From Bacteroidales bacterium 6E (GTDB lineage: Bacteria; Bacteroidota; Bacteroidia; Bacteroidales; Prolixibacteraceae): a stretch of 64,000 nucleotides of DNA. A program made the position numbers and the translations under genes. The DNA lies in contig DF970686.1 in NCBI GenBank assembly GCA_001270045.2, forward strand, positions 627,048 through 691,047, written 5' to 3'. Positions 26,828-36,563 of the stretch are shown in pieces; the stretch's first letter is position 1, and every line of letters begins with the position of its first letter. The notes under the pieces were generated by a model. It was not told the DNA's origin and did not search any database. It was given only the letters and a program-made list of their open reading frames with translations.

Positions 26828-28060
26828 TTATCCGTCAATATCATATTCTTTGATTTTCCGGTAAAGAGTCCTTTCGGATATTCCCAACTCCTGGGCGGCC
26901 AATTTTCTTTTTCCGTTGTGTTTTTCAAGTGCCTTTCTGATTAATTCAATCTCTTTGTCTTCAAGTGATAAGGATTCCTCCACGAATTCTTCCGTATCCA
27001 TGATGTTTTCTTTGTTAAAGCTTTCTATATGGATGGGGGAAGGAGTCTTTTTTTCGGCAACAACTTCCAGTTTTTCTGTGGGATAAAGCTTCCTGAAAAT
27101 TTGTGCATGATCTTCATCAACGTGTACTTCGTCTCTTTCACCCATCAGATCGAGTACCAGTTTTTTAAGATCATTCATGTCTCGTTTCATGTCAAAAAGA
27201 ACCTGATAGAGAATTTCCCGCTCATTATTGAAGGTCTTCTCGTTTACTCCCCTGAAGACAGCGGGAAGGTTGCTTGTTCCTGAAGCGGGTAAATATGCTT
27301 TCAGGATATGGGCGTTTATATCCCTTTGTTGCTCAATGATTGAAATTTGCTCGGTGATATTTTTCAATTGTCTGACATTGCCAGGCCATTGAAAATTCAT
27401 CAACATGATTCGGGCGTCTTCATCAAGCCTGACAGGAGGCATACGGTACTTGTCGGCAAAATCGCTTGCAAATTTGCGGAAAAGCAAAATCACATCCTCG
27501 GCTCTGTGCCTGAGGGGGGGGATTGTAATTGGTACCGTGTTTAATCGGTAATATAAATCTTCCCTGAATTTTGCCTCCTGAATGGCATACGGCAGGTCAA
27601 CATTGGTTGCCGCAATTACCCGGACATTGGTTTTCAGCATTTTGGAAGATCCAACCTTGATGAATTCACCTGTTTCAAGAACCCGAAGGAGCCTGACTTG
27701 GGTTGCAAGCGGGAGTTCCCCGATCTCATCCAGAAAAATGGTGCCACCATCAGCTTCTTCAAAATACCCCTTTCTGTCAGCCAAGGCTCCGGTAAAAGAT
27801 CCCTTTTCATGACCAAAAAGTTCAGAGTCGATTGTTCCTTCAGGTATGGCCCCGCAGTTGACAGCAATGTACTTACCATGCTTTCTGGCAGAATATTGAT
27901 GAATGATCTGCGGAAAGATTTCCTTGCCCGTTCCGCTTTCGCCAGTAATTAACACGGAAAGATCAGTTGGGGCAACCTGTACCGCAACTTCAATGGCACG
28001 GTTAAGTCCGGGCGCATTACCGATAATTCCAAACCTTTGTTTTATTGCTTGTACATCCAT
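26828..28060 (-). CDS. Sigma-54-dependent transcriptional activator without receiver domain
   Basis: 410 residues from the ATG at 28060. The AAA+ domain starts almost at once (about 10-240): Walker A GESGTGKE, the sigma-54 contact loop as GSFTGA (usual GAFTGA), Walker B TIFLDEIGEL, and the arginine-finger region FREDLYYRLN. A linker of roughly 130 residues follows, then a Fis-type helix-turn-helix (about 365-410, NGKRKLAAQELGISERTLYRKIKEY). There is no phosphoacceptor domain, so activity must be set in another way. It heads the operon with lptE, the TPR gene and secG. Confidence 0.93.
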   Translation of the reverse strand: MDVQAIKQRFGIIGNAPGLNRAIEVAVQVAPTDLSVLITGESGTGKEIFPQIIHQYSARKHGKYIAVNCGAIPEGTIDSELFGHEKGSFTGALADRKGYFEEADGGTIFLDEIGELPLATQVRLLRVLETGEFIKVGSSKMLKTNVRVIAATNVDLPYAIQEAKFREDLYYRLNTVPITIPPLRHRAEDVILLFRKFASDFADKYRMPPVRLDEDARIMLMNFQWPGNVRQLKNITEQISIIEQQRDINAHILKAYLPASGTSNLPAVFRGVNEKTFNNEREILYQVLFDMKRDMNDLKKLVLDLMGERDEVHVDEDHAQIFRKLYPTEKLEVVAEKKTPSPIHIESFNKENIMDTEEFVEESLSLEDKEIELIRKALEKHNGKRKLAAQELGISERTLYRKIKEYDIDG

Positions 28061-28231
28061 CGTGATGATCAAAAGTCTGCAAATTTACAACTTTTAGTCC
28101 TTAATTATTGACAAATCTGGCTATTTAACCATTTTTTGAATTTGTTCCGGTATCTTTGTTTAGCCTCAGTTTCTTTTATTGGATAATGAGGTGATAATTG
28201 GGGTGTATCATATCAGTAAAATCTCTTTGTC

Positions 28232-28972
28232 ATGAAGTTTATTGGGATAATTCCGGCCAGGTTCCAATCTACCCGATTCCCAGGGAAGCCGCTGGCCTTG
28301 ATCCATGGAAAACCCATGATTCAATGGGTATATGAAAGGACTTTGGAAGCTATTAAGGATGTTTGGGTTGCGACGGATGATCCATTGATTTACGATAAGG
28401 TTGTATCTTTTGGCGGGCAATGCCTGATGACATCGCCTGACCATCAAAGCGGGACTGACCGATGTGCTGAGGCTGCCAGAATCGTTGCCGAAAATTTGAA
28501 ATTTGATGTGGTCGTCAATATCCAGGGAGATGAACCCTTCATTCAGCCTCAGCAATTGAAGGAAGTGATGGCTTGTTTTGGTGCCGATGTCCAGATTGCC
28601 ACACTTGCCAGGAAAATTGAAACAGTACATGAGTTGATTGATCCCAATAAACCAAAAGTCGTTTTTGATAGAAATGGGAATGCACTCTATTTCAGTCGTG
28701 CCTCCATCCCTTATGTCAGGGGCCATGAAATTTCTGAATGGCTTATGACAACTGATTTTTTCGCCCATGTTGGTTTATATGCTTACCGATCCGAGATTTT
28801 GCAACAGATTACGAACCTCGGGCAAGGTGTTTTGGAAAAGGTTGAAGCCCTTGAACAGCTCCGATGGCTTGCAAACGGATATAAAATTAAGGTTGCACAG
28901 ACCAGTTATCTCAGCTATGGGATTGATACTCCGGAAGATTTAGACCATGCAATGAAACTTTTTCCTGCCTAA
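28232..28972 (+). CDS. kdsB: 3-deoxy-manno-octulosonate cytidylyltransferase
   Basis: KdsB activates Kdo with CTP for lipopolysaccharide inner-core synthesis. The 246-residue product opens with IIPARFQSTRFPGKPL, the nucleotide-binding loop, and continues with VATDDPLIYD, TSPDHQSGTDRCAEAA and VVNIQGDEPFI. The C-terminal part (GIDTPEDLDHAM) is also typical. Length is as expected. A TATCTTTG sequence near 28150 resembles a -7 element about 70 bases upstream. It diverges from the sigma-54 activator gene. No terminator is seen before the next gene. Confidence 0.96.
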   Translation: MKFIGIIPARFQSTRFPGKPLALIHGKPMIQWVYERTLEAIKDVWVATDDPLIYDKVVSFGGQCLMTSPDHQSGTDRCAEAARIVAENLKFDVVVNIQGDEPFIQPQQLKEVMACFGADVQIATLARKIETVHELIDPNKPKVVFDRNGNALYFSRASIPYVRGHEISEWLMTTDFFAHVGLYAYRSEILQQITNLGQGVLEKVEALEQLRWLANGYKIKVAQTSYLSYGIDTPEDLDHAMKLFPA

Positions 28973-29035
28973 TTCGTCTTTTATAAGAAAAAAGGCATTA
29001 TTTTTGGTAATATCTTGAAAAGGAAATTTGTATTG

Positions 29036-29416
29036 ATGAGAATTCTACTTCTGATATGGGTAATGGTATTGAGTTTGACAAATCTGTCAGCCCAAAATAG
29101 TGTTTGGACGACCGGCGAACAGCAGGTTGAGACAAATGCGGCCCTTGTTCAGGATGGGATCTCACTCACTGAAATAAAGGTGTTCCCCAATCCCGTTACT
29201 GAGAAATGGTTTACCGTTGAGGTTTCTGACCAGAATCTGCAGGAGATAAGGATTACCAATATCGCCGGTTCCGTGGTTTTTATAAGAAAGTTTCAGGGAA
29301 TGGTAAACAGGCACCGGGTTACCCTTGACAATATTCCAAGTGGAATATATTTGGTGCGGGTTACCACTGACACCAACCAGACAAAAACCTCAAAGTTATT
29401 GGTGAAAAACCAATAA
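29036..29416 (+). CDS. Tiny exported protein made almost only of a T9SS type A sorting domain
   Basis: 126 residues from the ATG at 29036; the TTG seven codons upstream is less likely. A signal peptide (to about residue 20, ...NLSAQ) is followed by only about 25 linker residues. Then comes a complete type IX secretion C-terminal domain: ITEIKVFPNPV-like start, EIRITNIAGSVVF, HRVTLDNIPSGIYLVRVTT and a KTSKLLVKN end. Such domains direct cargo through the outer membrane and are removed or used as anchors, but here there is hardly any cargo. It has its own terminator. It might be a remnant of a larger protein or a functional small surface protein. Confidence 0.85.
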   Translation: MRILLLIWVMVLSLTNLSAQNSVWTTGEQQVETNAALVQDGISLTEIKVFPNPVTEKWFTVEVSDQNLQEIRITNIAGSVVFIRKFQGMVNRHRVTLDNIPSGIYLVRVTTDTNQTKTSKLLVKNQ

Positions 29417-29437
29417 TAATCTAGATTCAATATGGTC

Positions 29438-29462
29438 AAGCTGCTTAGGAGGCAGCTTTTTT
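29438..29462 (+). terminator. Intrinsic terminator after the T9SS-domain gene
   Basis: The stem AAGCTGC / GCAGCTT with a 7-base loop is followed by T residues. Its end touches the stop codon of the convergent HerA-like gene at 29461. Confidence 0.82.
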
Positions 29463-31035
29463 ATTTTCGGCGTGACGTGGTTCGTGTTGAACGGGTAGCC
29501 CTGCTAATCGATTTTAGACCCAACACTCCCAGGATACCCCTGGTTACCTCCCTTGCAATCGTATTGGTTACCGGACTTTTCATGATCTTTTCAAAGACGG
29601 AAACTTCTTTGGTTGACCTGCCTCTTGTTCCGGTCCTGCTGGTCCCCGGTTTTTCGGCAGGCATATCCTGGTAAGCCTCTTCCATCTTCTGCCTCAATAT
29701 TTCATGGGCACTTTCCCTGTCAATTTCGCGATTGTATTTGGTCACCATGCGAGAATCCCTGATAAGAGATTCAAGTTCTTTGTCAGTAAGAATATCCATC
29801 CTTGAGAGTGGTGGCCTGATCAGGGTATGTACAAGCTGTGTGGGCCGGCCCTTTTCGTCGAGGGCCGTTACCATGGCCTCTCCGGTTCCCATGGCTGTAA
29901 TCAATTCGTCTGCCTTGTAAAAGTCAGATATCGGATAATTTTCTGCCGCTGATTTAATGGCTTTTCTGTCCTTGGCGGTAAATGCTCTCAGTGAATGCTG
30001 GACTTTTAACCCTAGCTGACCCAGTATGCTCGCAGGAATATCATCTGGAGATTGGGTAACAAGGAAAATACCCACTCCCTTGGAACGGATCAGTTTAATG
30101 GTGGTTTCAAACTGGTCGAGAAGCGTTTTTGTTGCATTTTTAAAGATAAGGTGGGCTTCATCGAAGAAAATTACCAGTTCAGGCTTATCAACATCACCCA
30201 ACTCAGGCATTTTCTGGAATATTTCGGCCAGAAGGCACAGCATAAATGTTGAAAAGATGGCAGTATTGCTTTGTATGTCAGTAATTCGAAGAACATTCAC
30301 GATACCACGACCTTGATCATCGGTACGCATCAGGTCAAAAATGTCGAATGAGGGTTCCCCAAAGAACCGTTCCGCTCCTTGTTGCTCAAGGCTGCTGATG
30401 CTGCGCATGATGGTGCCGACAGATGCTGTCTGGAAAAATCCATAATCCCTCCTGAATTCTTCCTTCCCGTCTTCCTGGATATATCGGATTACGGTTTTCA
30501 GGTCACTCATGTCGAGCAGAGGCAATCCTTTGTCATCACAGTATTTGAAGATCATGGATAGGATGCCGGTCTGGTTTTCGTTGAGGTCGAGAATTTTAGC
30601 CAGTAAGATAGGGCCAAATTCCGAGATAGTTGCTTTAAGTTTTACTCCGGGCTCGCCTGAAATCGACATCATTTCAACTGGAAATGCCATGCCAACCCAT
30701 TCCATTCCTATTAAACCTGCCCGCTTTTCAATTACGGCGTTGGTGGTCCCTTCAGCTGCAATCCCACTAAGGTCACCTTTGACATCCATTACCAGGGTTG
30801 AAATCCCCGCAAGAGATAATTCCTCTGCAATTACCTGAAGGGTTTTTGTTTTACCCGTTCCTGTGGCGCCTGCTATGAGTCCGTGCCTGTTGAGGGTTTT
30901 CAAGGGAATCCTGATCTGAATGCCGGTTTCCTGGTCATTTCCCTGGATGGCAGACCCAAGAAGTATCGAGTTTCCTTTAAAGGTGTAACTGCTTTGGATG
31001 GTGCTGATAAACTGTTCTTTCGAATTCTTTTCCAT
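29461..31035 (-). CDS. HerA-like helicase/ATPase (DUF853 family)
   Basis: 524 residues. Walker A is GATGTGKTKTLQ (near residue 37), and Walker B is LVIFFDEAHLIF near residue 285, both in the DUF853/YjgR order. Relatives form hexameric FtsK/HerA-type ATPases; the cellular role of this branch is unclear. The C-terminal 60 residues are basic (SRATRSTRTTSRRK). It is monocistronic; the convergent small T9SS gene terminates at its 3' end. Confidence 0.9.
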   Translation of the reverse strand: MEKNSKEQFISTIQSSYTFKGNSILLGSAIQGNDQETGIQIRIPLKTLNRHGLIAGATGTGKTKTLQVIAEELSLAGISTLVMDVKGDLSGIAAEGTTNAVIEKRAGLIGMEWVGMAFPVEMMSISGEPGVKLKATISEFGPILLAKILDLNENQTGILSMIFKYCDDKGLPLLDMSDLKTVIRYIQEDGKEEFRRDYGFFQTASVGTIMRSISSLEQQGAERFFGEPSFDIFDLMRTDDQGRGIVNVLRITDIQSNTAIFSTFMLCLLAEIFQKMPELGDVDKPELVIFFDEAHLIFKNATKTLLDQFETTIKLIRSKGVGIFLVTQSPDDIPASILGQLGLKVQHSLRAFTAKDRKAIKSAAENYPISDFYKADELITAMGTGEAMVTALDEKGRPTQLVHTLIRPPLSRMDILTDKELESLIRDSRMVTKYNREIDRESAHEILRQKMEEAYQDMPAEKPGTSRTGTRGRSTKEVSVFEKIMKSPVTNTIAREVTRGILGVLGLKSISRATRSTRTTSRRK

Positions 31036-31185
31036 GGTTTATCTTATTTTGGAAAAATTCTTACCTAAATCCTAAAATCAATTCAACAATATTACAATTT
31101 ATCTGACGATAATTGGTAAATTCGAGGATTCTGTTAAATATACTATTAAGGTATACTTATTTCAAATCTTAAAATTAGTGAAATT

Positions 31186-31593
31186 ATGGCAACAAGGATT
31201 GATCAAATTGAAGGAATTGGACCGGTATACGCTGAAAAACTCTCAAAAGCCGAGATAAAATCAGTGGAAGGTCTGTTAGCTAAAGGTGCCACTAAAGGTG
31301 GGCGCAAAGAAATTGCTTCAGTGACCGGTATTGATGAAGGAAAGATCCTGGAATGGGTAAATATGGCGGATTTATTCCGCATAAAAGGAGTTGGCCCACA
31401 GTTTTCGGAGCTTCTGGAAGCTGCAGGTGTTGACACGGTAAAGGAGTTGCGTAACCGCAATGCCGAGAATCTTCATGCCAAGCTGGTAGAGGTTCAGGCC
31501 GAAAAGAAAATCACAAGGGCAGTGCCTGCGCTGAAAGTGGTGAAGAGCTTTATTGAACAGGCCAAGAACCTGCCGCCGGTTGTTACTTATTGA
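31186..31593 (+). CDS. Helix-hairpin-helix DUF4332 protein
   Basis: 135 residues, soluble. Two helix-hairpin-helix motifs are clear: IEGIGPVYAEKLSKA (residues about 8-22) and IKGVGPQFSELLEAAGV (about 65-81). These are arranged as in DUF4332, a duplicated HhH fold related to the DNA polymerase X/RuvA type. DNA binding without sequence specificity is the natural guess. The gene is monocistronic with its own terminator. I know of no characterised homologue. Confidence 0.85.
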   Translation: MATRIDQIEGIGPVYAEKLSKAEIKSVEGLLAKGATKGGRKEIASVTGIDEGKILEWVNMADLFRIKGVGPQFSELLEAAGVDTVKELRNRNAENLHAKLVEVQAEKKITRAVPALKVVKSFIEQAKNLPPVVTY

Positions 31594-31614
31594 TTTTTCG
31601 AATAAACACGAGTA

Positions 31615-31645
31615 AAGGAGCGCCACAAAAGGCGCTTCTTTTTTG
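31615..31645 (+). terminator. Intrinsic terminator after the DUF4332 gene
   Basis: The stem AGCGCC / GGCGCT, extended by wobble pairs with flanking AAGG/TCTT, has a 6-base loop and is followed by a run of T. Confidence 0.85.
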
Positions 31646-31717
31646 ATGGCGCTTGTTAAGGATGTCTTAAAGTGCCTGAAACTGTCTGGAGCGATGCCCC
31701 GGGGCTAAACATTTTTC

Positions 31718-31725
31718 TAACTTTG
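31718..31725 (+). promoter_or_regulatory. -7 element upstream of leuS
   Basis: TAACTTTG matches the Bacteroidota -7 consensus TAnnTTTG exactly, 38 bases before the leuS ATG. No clear TTTG is found at the -33 position. Confidence 0.4.
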
Positions 31726-31763
31726 CACCTCACATCGAATTAAAAACTTAATACTGCTATACA

Positions 31764-34415
31764 ATGGATTACAAGTTCTGGGAAATAGAGCCTAAATGGC
31801 AGGAGTTCTGGGATAGTAACAAGACTTTCAAAACAAGGGATGATTTCTCAAAGCCAAAGTATTATATCCTGGATATGTTTCCCTATCCATCCGGAGCCGG
31901 CTTGCATGTGGGGCATCCTGAAGGATATACTGCAACGGATATCATCAGCCGTTATAAAAGGATGAATGGATTTAACGTCCTGCACCCGATGGGTTGGGAT
32001 GCTTTTGGATTGCCTGCTGAGCAATATGCCATGCAGACAGGTACTCATCCTGCCATCACAACCCGCAAAAACTGTGATACTTTCAGAAGGCAGATAAAAT
32101 CTCTGGGTCTGAGCTACGATTGGGATCGTGAAATCAATACCACCGATCCGGGCTACTTTAAGTGGACCCAGTGGATTTTCATTCAATTATATAATACCTG
32201 GTATGATCCGGAATCCAAAAAAGGACTTCCGATTTCTGAGCTTCCCATTCCTTCAGTGATTGAGGAAATGGGTCCGAAAGCTGTAAAAGAATATGTTGCA
32301 TCAAAGCGACTTGCCTATTATGACAATGCACAAGTATGGTGGTGTAGCTCATGCCGCACGGTGTGTGCCAATGAGGAAGTATTGACCGACGGTTCCCATG
32401 AGAAGTGTGGACATCAGGTGATCAGGCGGAATCTGAAGCAATGGTTATTGAGAATACCCCATTATGCCGAAAGACTGCTGGAGGGTCTCGATGACCTTGA
32501 CTGGCCTGAGGGGGTTAAGGATATGCAGCGGAATTGGATTGGTAAATCACATGGAGCCGAAGTGGATTTTGATATAGATGGAATTGACCAAAAACTGCGG
32601 GTGTATACTACACGGCCCGATACCCTTTTTGGTGCAACCTATATGGTCATTTCACCGGAACACCCCATGGCAGAAACGCTAGTTACACCAGAGAATGAAG
32701 AAAATGTAAAGGAATATATCCACACAGCGTCCCTGAAGTCGGACCTCGACAGGACGGAGCTGGCAAAAGAGAAAACAGGTGTTTTTACCGGAAGGTACGC
32801 AATCAACCCGGTTACGGGTGGGCTTATCCCCATCTGGGTTGCGGATTATGTCCTGATGGGTTATGGCACTGGTGCCATCATGGCTGTTCCTGCCCACGAT
32901 TCCCGCGACTTTGAATTTGCCAAAAAGTTTAGTCTTCCTGTGAACTGTATACTGGATCCTGCTGCTGCAGACCAGGATCTCAGGGATAAGATTCTTGCCG
33001 GCGACGCTTGCTGGACCGAGGATGGCGTTTACATTAATTCGGCTAACTCCGAAAAAGGTATTGTGCTGAATGGCTTGAATAAGTCTGAAGGTATCAGGAC
33101 TGTCACTCAGTGGTTAGAAGAAAGGGGACTGGGGAAAGCTACCGTCAATTTCAAAATCAGGGACTGGCTTTTCAGTCGTCAAAGATACTGGGGAGAACCT
33201 TTTCCGGTCATTCACTGGGAAGACGGAGAAGTGAGCCTGGATGAAAATCTCCCGGTCATGTTACCAACTTTAGAGAAGTATGAGCCTGGTGAAGGTGGTG
33301 AGAGCCCACTTGCAAACGCCAGGGAATGGCTTGAAGTTGTCGGTGCGGATGGGAGAAAAGGTCGCCGTGAAACCAATACCATGCCACAATGGGCCGGCTC
33401 TTGCTGGTACTACCTGCGTTACATCGACCCGACAAACAAGGATAGTATTTTTAATCCTGAACTCGAGCAGTATTGGATGCCGGTCGACCTATATGTAGGG
33501 GGTGCCGAGCATGCAGTTTTGCATTTATTGTATAGCAGGTTTTGGCACAAGGTATTATTCGACCTGGGTATTGTCTCGACCGATGAGCCATTCATAAAGT
33601 TGTACAATCAGGGAATGATTCTGGCATTTGCCTATGAAACGGCGACAGGTGCCAAAGTGAGTTCTGACCTTGTGGAGGATCGGGATGGAAAGTTCTTCCA
33701 CACTGAAACAGGTGAGGAATTGCATCAGATCGTGGCGAAGATGTCGAAATCACTCAAGAATGTCGTCAATCCCGATGATGTTGTTCAAAAATATGGCGCA
33801 GATTCGCTTCGATTGTATGAAATGTTCATGGGTCCGCTCGATGAGCGCAAACCTTGGGCTGATAGCGGCGTTAAGGGGGTTTCCAATTTTTTGAACCGTG
33901 TTAACCGGTTTTTCAGTGACCTTCAGAATATCACCGACGAAAAAGAGGACCCGGAAACTGAGAAGGCGTTGCATCTGGCGATCAAAAAAGTAACATCTGA
34001 TATTGAGAATCTGAAGTTCAATACCGCCATTTCTGCATTAATGGTATTTAATAACCACGCAATAAAGAAAGGCAAAGTATCGCTTGAGACAGCAAAGACA
34101 TTTACATTGATTTTATCGCCGTTTGCCCCTCACCTGGGTGAGGAATTGTGGCAGTTATACGGAGCGAATGATACAATTTCATATGAACCCTGGCCAAAAG
34201 CCGATGAAGAGTTACTGAAGGAAGATATGTTTGAATATCCGGTCTCCTTCAATGGTAAAATGAGATTCAAACTTGCCCTGCCGGTTGACTTTAGCGTAAA
34301 TCAGGTTGAAGAGGCCGTGATCAGCAACGAAAAAACAGGGAAATATCTTGAAGGAAAAAACCTGAGGAAGGTAGTTGTTGTTCCCGGAAAAATTATCAAT
34401 GTAGTTATTTCGTGA
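31764..34415 (+). CDS. leuS: Leucine--tRNA ligase
   Basis: 883 residues, class Ia. The HIGH-type motif is HVGH at residues 48-51 in [20 protein letters not shown]. The editing domain has [14 protein letters not shown], and KMSKS lies near residue 660 ([16 protein letters not shown]). Four Cys between about 194 and 219 (CSSCRTVC...KCGH) form a possible zinc site in an insertion before the editing domain. The protein is slightly shorter than many Bacteroidota LeuRS. Its last codon overlaps a GTG that could start the YitT-like gene, so those genes are probably coupled. Confidence 0.97.
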   Translation: MDYKFWEIEPKWQEFWDSNKTFKTRDDFSKPKYYILDMFPYPSGAGLHVGHPEGYTATDIISRYKRMNGFNVLHPMGWDAFGLPAEQYAMQTGTHPAITTRKNCDTFRRQIKSLGLSYDWDREINTTDPGYFKWTQWIFIQLYNTWYDPESKKGLPISELPIPSVIEEMGPKAVKEYVASKRLAYYDNAQVWWCSSCRTVCANEEVLTDGSHEKCGHQVIRRNLKQWLLRIPHYAERLLEGLDDLDWPEGVKDMQRNWIGKSHGAEVDFDIDGIDQKLRVYTTRPDTLFGATYMVISPEHPMAETLVTPENEENVKEYIHTASLKSDLDRTELAKEKTGVFTGRYAINPVTGGLIPIWVADYVLMGYGTGAIMAVPAHDSRDFEFAKKFSLPVNCILDPAAADQDLRDKILAGDACWTEDGVYINSANSEKGIVLNGLNKSEGIRTVTQWLEERGLGKATVNFKIRDWLFSRQRYWGEPFPVIHWEDGEVSLDENLPVMLPTLEKYEPGEGGESPLANAREWLEVVGADGRKGRRETNTMPQWAGSCWYYLRYIDPTNKDSIFNPELEQYWMPVDLYVGGAEHAVLHLLYSRFWHKVLFDLGIVSTDEPFIKLYNQGMILAFAYETATGAKVSSDLVEDRDGKFFHTETGEELHQIVAKMSKSLKNVVNPDDVVQKYGADSLRLYEMFMGPLDERKPWADSGVKGVSNFLNRVNRFFSDLQNITDEKEDPETEKALHLAIKKVTSDIENLKFNTAISALMVFNNHAIKKGKVSLETAKTFTLILSPFAPHLGEELWQLYGANDTISYEPWPKADEELLKEDMFEYPVSFNGKMRFKLALPVDFSVNQVEEAVISNEKTGKYLEGKNLRKVVVVPGKIINVVIS

Positions 34416-34426
34416 ATCACAACACA

Positions 34427-35293
34427 ATGAAGGAAAGTCTGAGATCAAAGATCATCAATTTTGAGGATTACCTGGCCATCACATTGGGATTGGTCATGTT
34501 TTCACTCGCATGGACACTCTTTATCATTCCTGCCCAGATTACTGGCGGGGGTGTCAGTGGAATTGGAGCTGTATTGTTCTTTGCAACAGGTATTCCGGTG
34601 GGGCTGACCTATTTCGTGGTGAATATTATCCTGGTAGCCATTGCCATTAAGGTTTTGGGCGCAAGTTTCGGTATCAAGACAATATATAGCATGATCATTG
34701 TGTCACTCGGACTTACCCTTTCCCAGGGAGCATTGAAAGAACCTCTAATCGACGACACATTTTTGTCGGCAGTATTGGGAGGTATCTTGTCGGGAGTGGG
34801 ATTAGGGATTGTTTTTTCAAAAGGAGGAAGCACCGGTGGTACTGACATCATCGCCGCCATCATTGTAAAATACCGGAACATTAGTCCTGGTAGGGTAATT
34901 CTTTACTGTGATGTCATTATTATCGCTTCTTCATTCTTTGTTTTGAAGAGTGTCGACAAAATGGTATATGGTTATGTAACCATGGCTGTGGTTTCATATG
35001 CCCTCGATTCAGTATTAAGCGGGGCAAACCGTTCTGCCCAGATGTTTATTTTCTCAAAAAGATATGAGGAGATTGCTGATTTCATTAATCAGCAACATTA
35101 TCGTGGAGTTACCGTACTCGATGGTACAGGTTGGTATACTAAAGAGAACGTGAAGGTCGTTATATCGGTTGTCCGGAAGAGAGAGACCGGAGCCATATTC
35201 AGAAAAATTAAAGAAATTGATCCTGGTGCATTTATTTCCATGGGAAGTGTCATGGGAGTTTATGGGGAAGGTTTCGATAAGTTAAAGCTTTAA
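34427..35293 (+). CDS. YitT/DUF2179 family membrane protein
   Basis: 288 residues from the ATG at 34427; the GTG at 34412, overlapping the leuS stop, is possible and would add five residues. Five to six hydrophobic segments form the N-terminal YitT domain, with GGGVSGIGAVLFF and SKGGSTGGTDIIAAI as family blocks. The C-terminal soluble DUF2179 domain (about 215-288) contains RGVTVLDGTGWYTKENVKVVI, a ferredoxin-like fold. Function is unknown for the family. It lies between leuS and the M23 peptidase gene with hardly any spacing. Confidence 0.9.
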   Translation: MKESLRSKIINFEDYLAITLGLVMFSLAWTLFIIPAQITGGGVSGIGAVLFFATGIPVGLTYFVVNIILVAIAIKVLGASFGIKTIYSMIIVSLGLTLSQGALKEPLIDDTFLSAVLGGILSGVGLGIVFSKGGSTGGTDIIAAIIVKYRNISPGRVILYCDVIIIASSFFVLKSVDKMVYGYVTMAVVSYALDSVLSGANRSAQMFIFSKRYEEIADFINQQHYRGVTVLDGTGWYTKENVKVVISVVRKRETGAIFRKIKEIDPGAFISMGSVMGVYGEGFDKLKL

Positions 35294-35294
35294 T

Positions 35295-36563
35295 ATGAAA
35301 AAATACCGGGCAGAAGCACTGCTGATCCTTTTATCCCTCATTGTATTATTCATATATTTTCGTGAAAAGGAATTAGATTTTGATCATGTAGTTATTGAAG
35401 AACTTCCGGAGCCTGAGCTGAAATTTGGTTTTCCTGTGGATTCTTTTAATATAGTTGAAGGGAAAATCAAGGCTAACCAGAATTTGGGCGATTTGTTAAC
35501 TGCTTATGGTGTCAGCATGGCTAGTATTGATCAGCTGGCGAAAAATTCTGTCGAGGTTTTTGACGTAAGGAAAATCCGGAGTGGCCAGAATTACTATATT
35601 TTCCAAAGTCTTGATTCCGTTCGTACTGCCCGGTATATGGTCTATGAAAACAATAAGATCGACTATATTATTTTTAGTCTGACCGACAGTCTCAATACTT
35701 TTACCGGACAGCGTGAGGTAGACGTTATTCAGCGTTCAGCATCAGGTGTTATTCATACTTCGCTTTGGAACACAATGATTGACAATAGCCTGGATCCAAT
35801 TCTTGCCATTTCACTTTCGGAGATATTTGCATGGACCATTGATTTTTTTGGGATCCAGAAGGGTGACCGTTTCAGGGTTTTGTATGAAGAGCAAATGGTT
35901 GACAGTGTTTCGGTAGGGATTGGCCAGATTCATGCTGTGCAGTTTGAACACATGAACAAGGATTTTTATGCCTTCAGGTTTTATCAGGACGAACGTTTCG
36001 ATTATTTTGACGAGCAAGGGCAGAGTTTGAGAAAGGCATTTCTGAAGGCTCCAATCCTTTATTCTTATCGAATAAGCTCAAAATTTTCCCATAGCCGTTT
36101 CCATCCTGTCCTGAAGATAAGGAGACCTCATCATGGAGTGGATTACGCTGCCCCTTCAGGAACCCCTGTTGTTTCTATCGGTGATGGGTATGTGGAGGAA
36201 AGGTCTTATCAGGCAAGGGGGGCAGGGAACTATGTCAGGATTAAGCACAACTCGGTATATTCAACCGTTTATATGCACTTGAAGGGTTTCGGGCCTGGCA
36301 TCACCAAAGGAAGCAGGGTCCAGCAAGGACAAGTGATTGGCTATGTCGGGTCAACAGGATTATCAACCGGTCCTCATCTTGATTTCAGGGTGTTTATGAA
36401 TGGCAGCCCAATCGATCCGCTTAGGATGGAAGCGCCTCCAACCGAGCCGGTCGACTCTCTGAGTATGCCGGTTTATGTTACTTTAAGGGATTCCTTAATC
36501 AATAATCTGAATCGCATTGATTGGGAAAATGGAAAAATTAAGCAAGATAGGGCTGAGTTATAA
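35295..36563 (+). CDS. M23 family metallopeptidase (LytM domain)
   Basis: 422 residues. One N-terminal membrane helix or signal anchor (about 7-21) is followed by a periplasmic region that includes an OapA/LysM-like segment (LGDLLTAYGV). The C-terminal LytM domain (about 265-375) has the zinc ligands in RRPHHGVDYAAPSGTPV and in TGPHLDFRV, with the HL of YMHLKGF. It should cleave peptidoglycan peptide bridges or act in cell-wall growth. It starts one base after the YitT-like gene stops. Its stop lies next to that of the convergent CDF gene on a TTATAA palindrome. Confidence 0.93.
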   Translation: MKKYRAEALLILLSLIVLFIYFREKELDFDHVVIEELPEPELKFGFPVDSFNIVEGKIKANQNLGDLLTAYGVSMASIDQLAKNSVEVFDVRKIRSGQNYYIFQSLDSVRTARYMVYENNKIDYIIFSLTDSLNTFTGQREVDVIQRSASGVIHTSLWNTMIDNSLDPILAISLSEIFAWTIDFFGIQKGDRFRVLYEEQMVDSVSVGIGQIHAVQFEHMNKDFYAFRFYQDERFDYFDEQGQSLRKAFLKAPILYSYRISSKFSHSRFHPVLKIRRPHHGVDYAAPSGTPVVSIGDGYVEERSYQARGAGNYVRIKHNSVYSTVYMHLKGFGPGITKGSRVQQGQVIGYVGSTGLSTGPHLDFRVFMNGSPIDPLRMEAPPTEPVDSLSMPVYVTLRDSLINNLNRIDWENGKIKQDRAEL

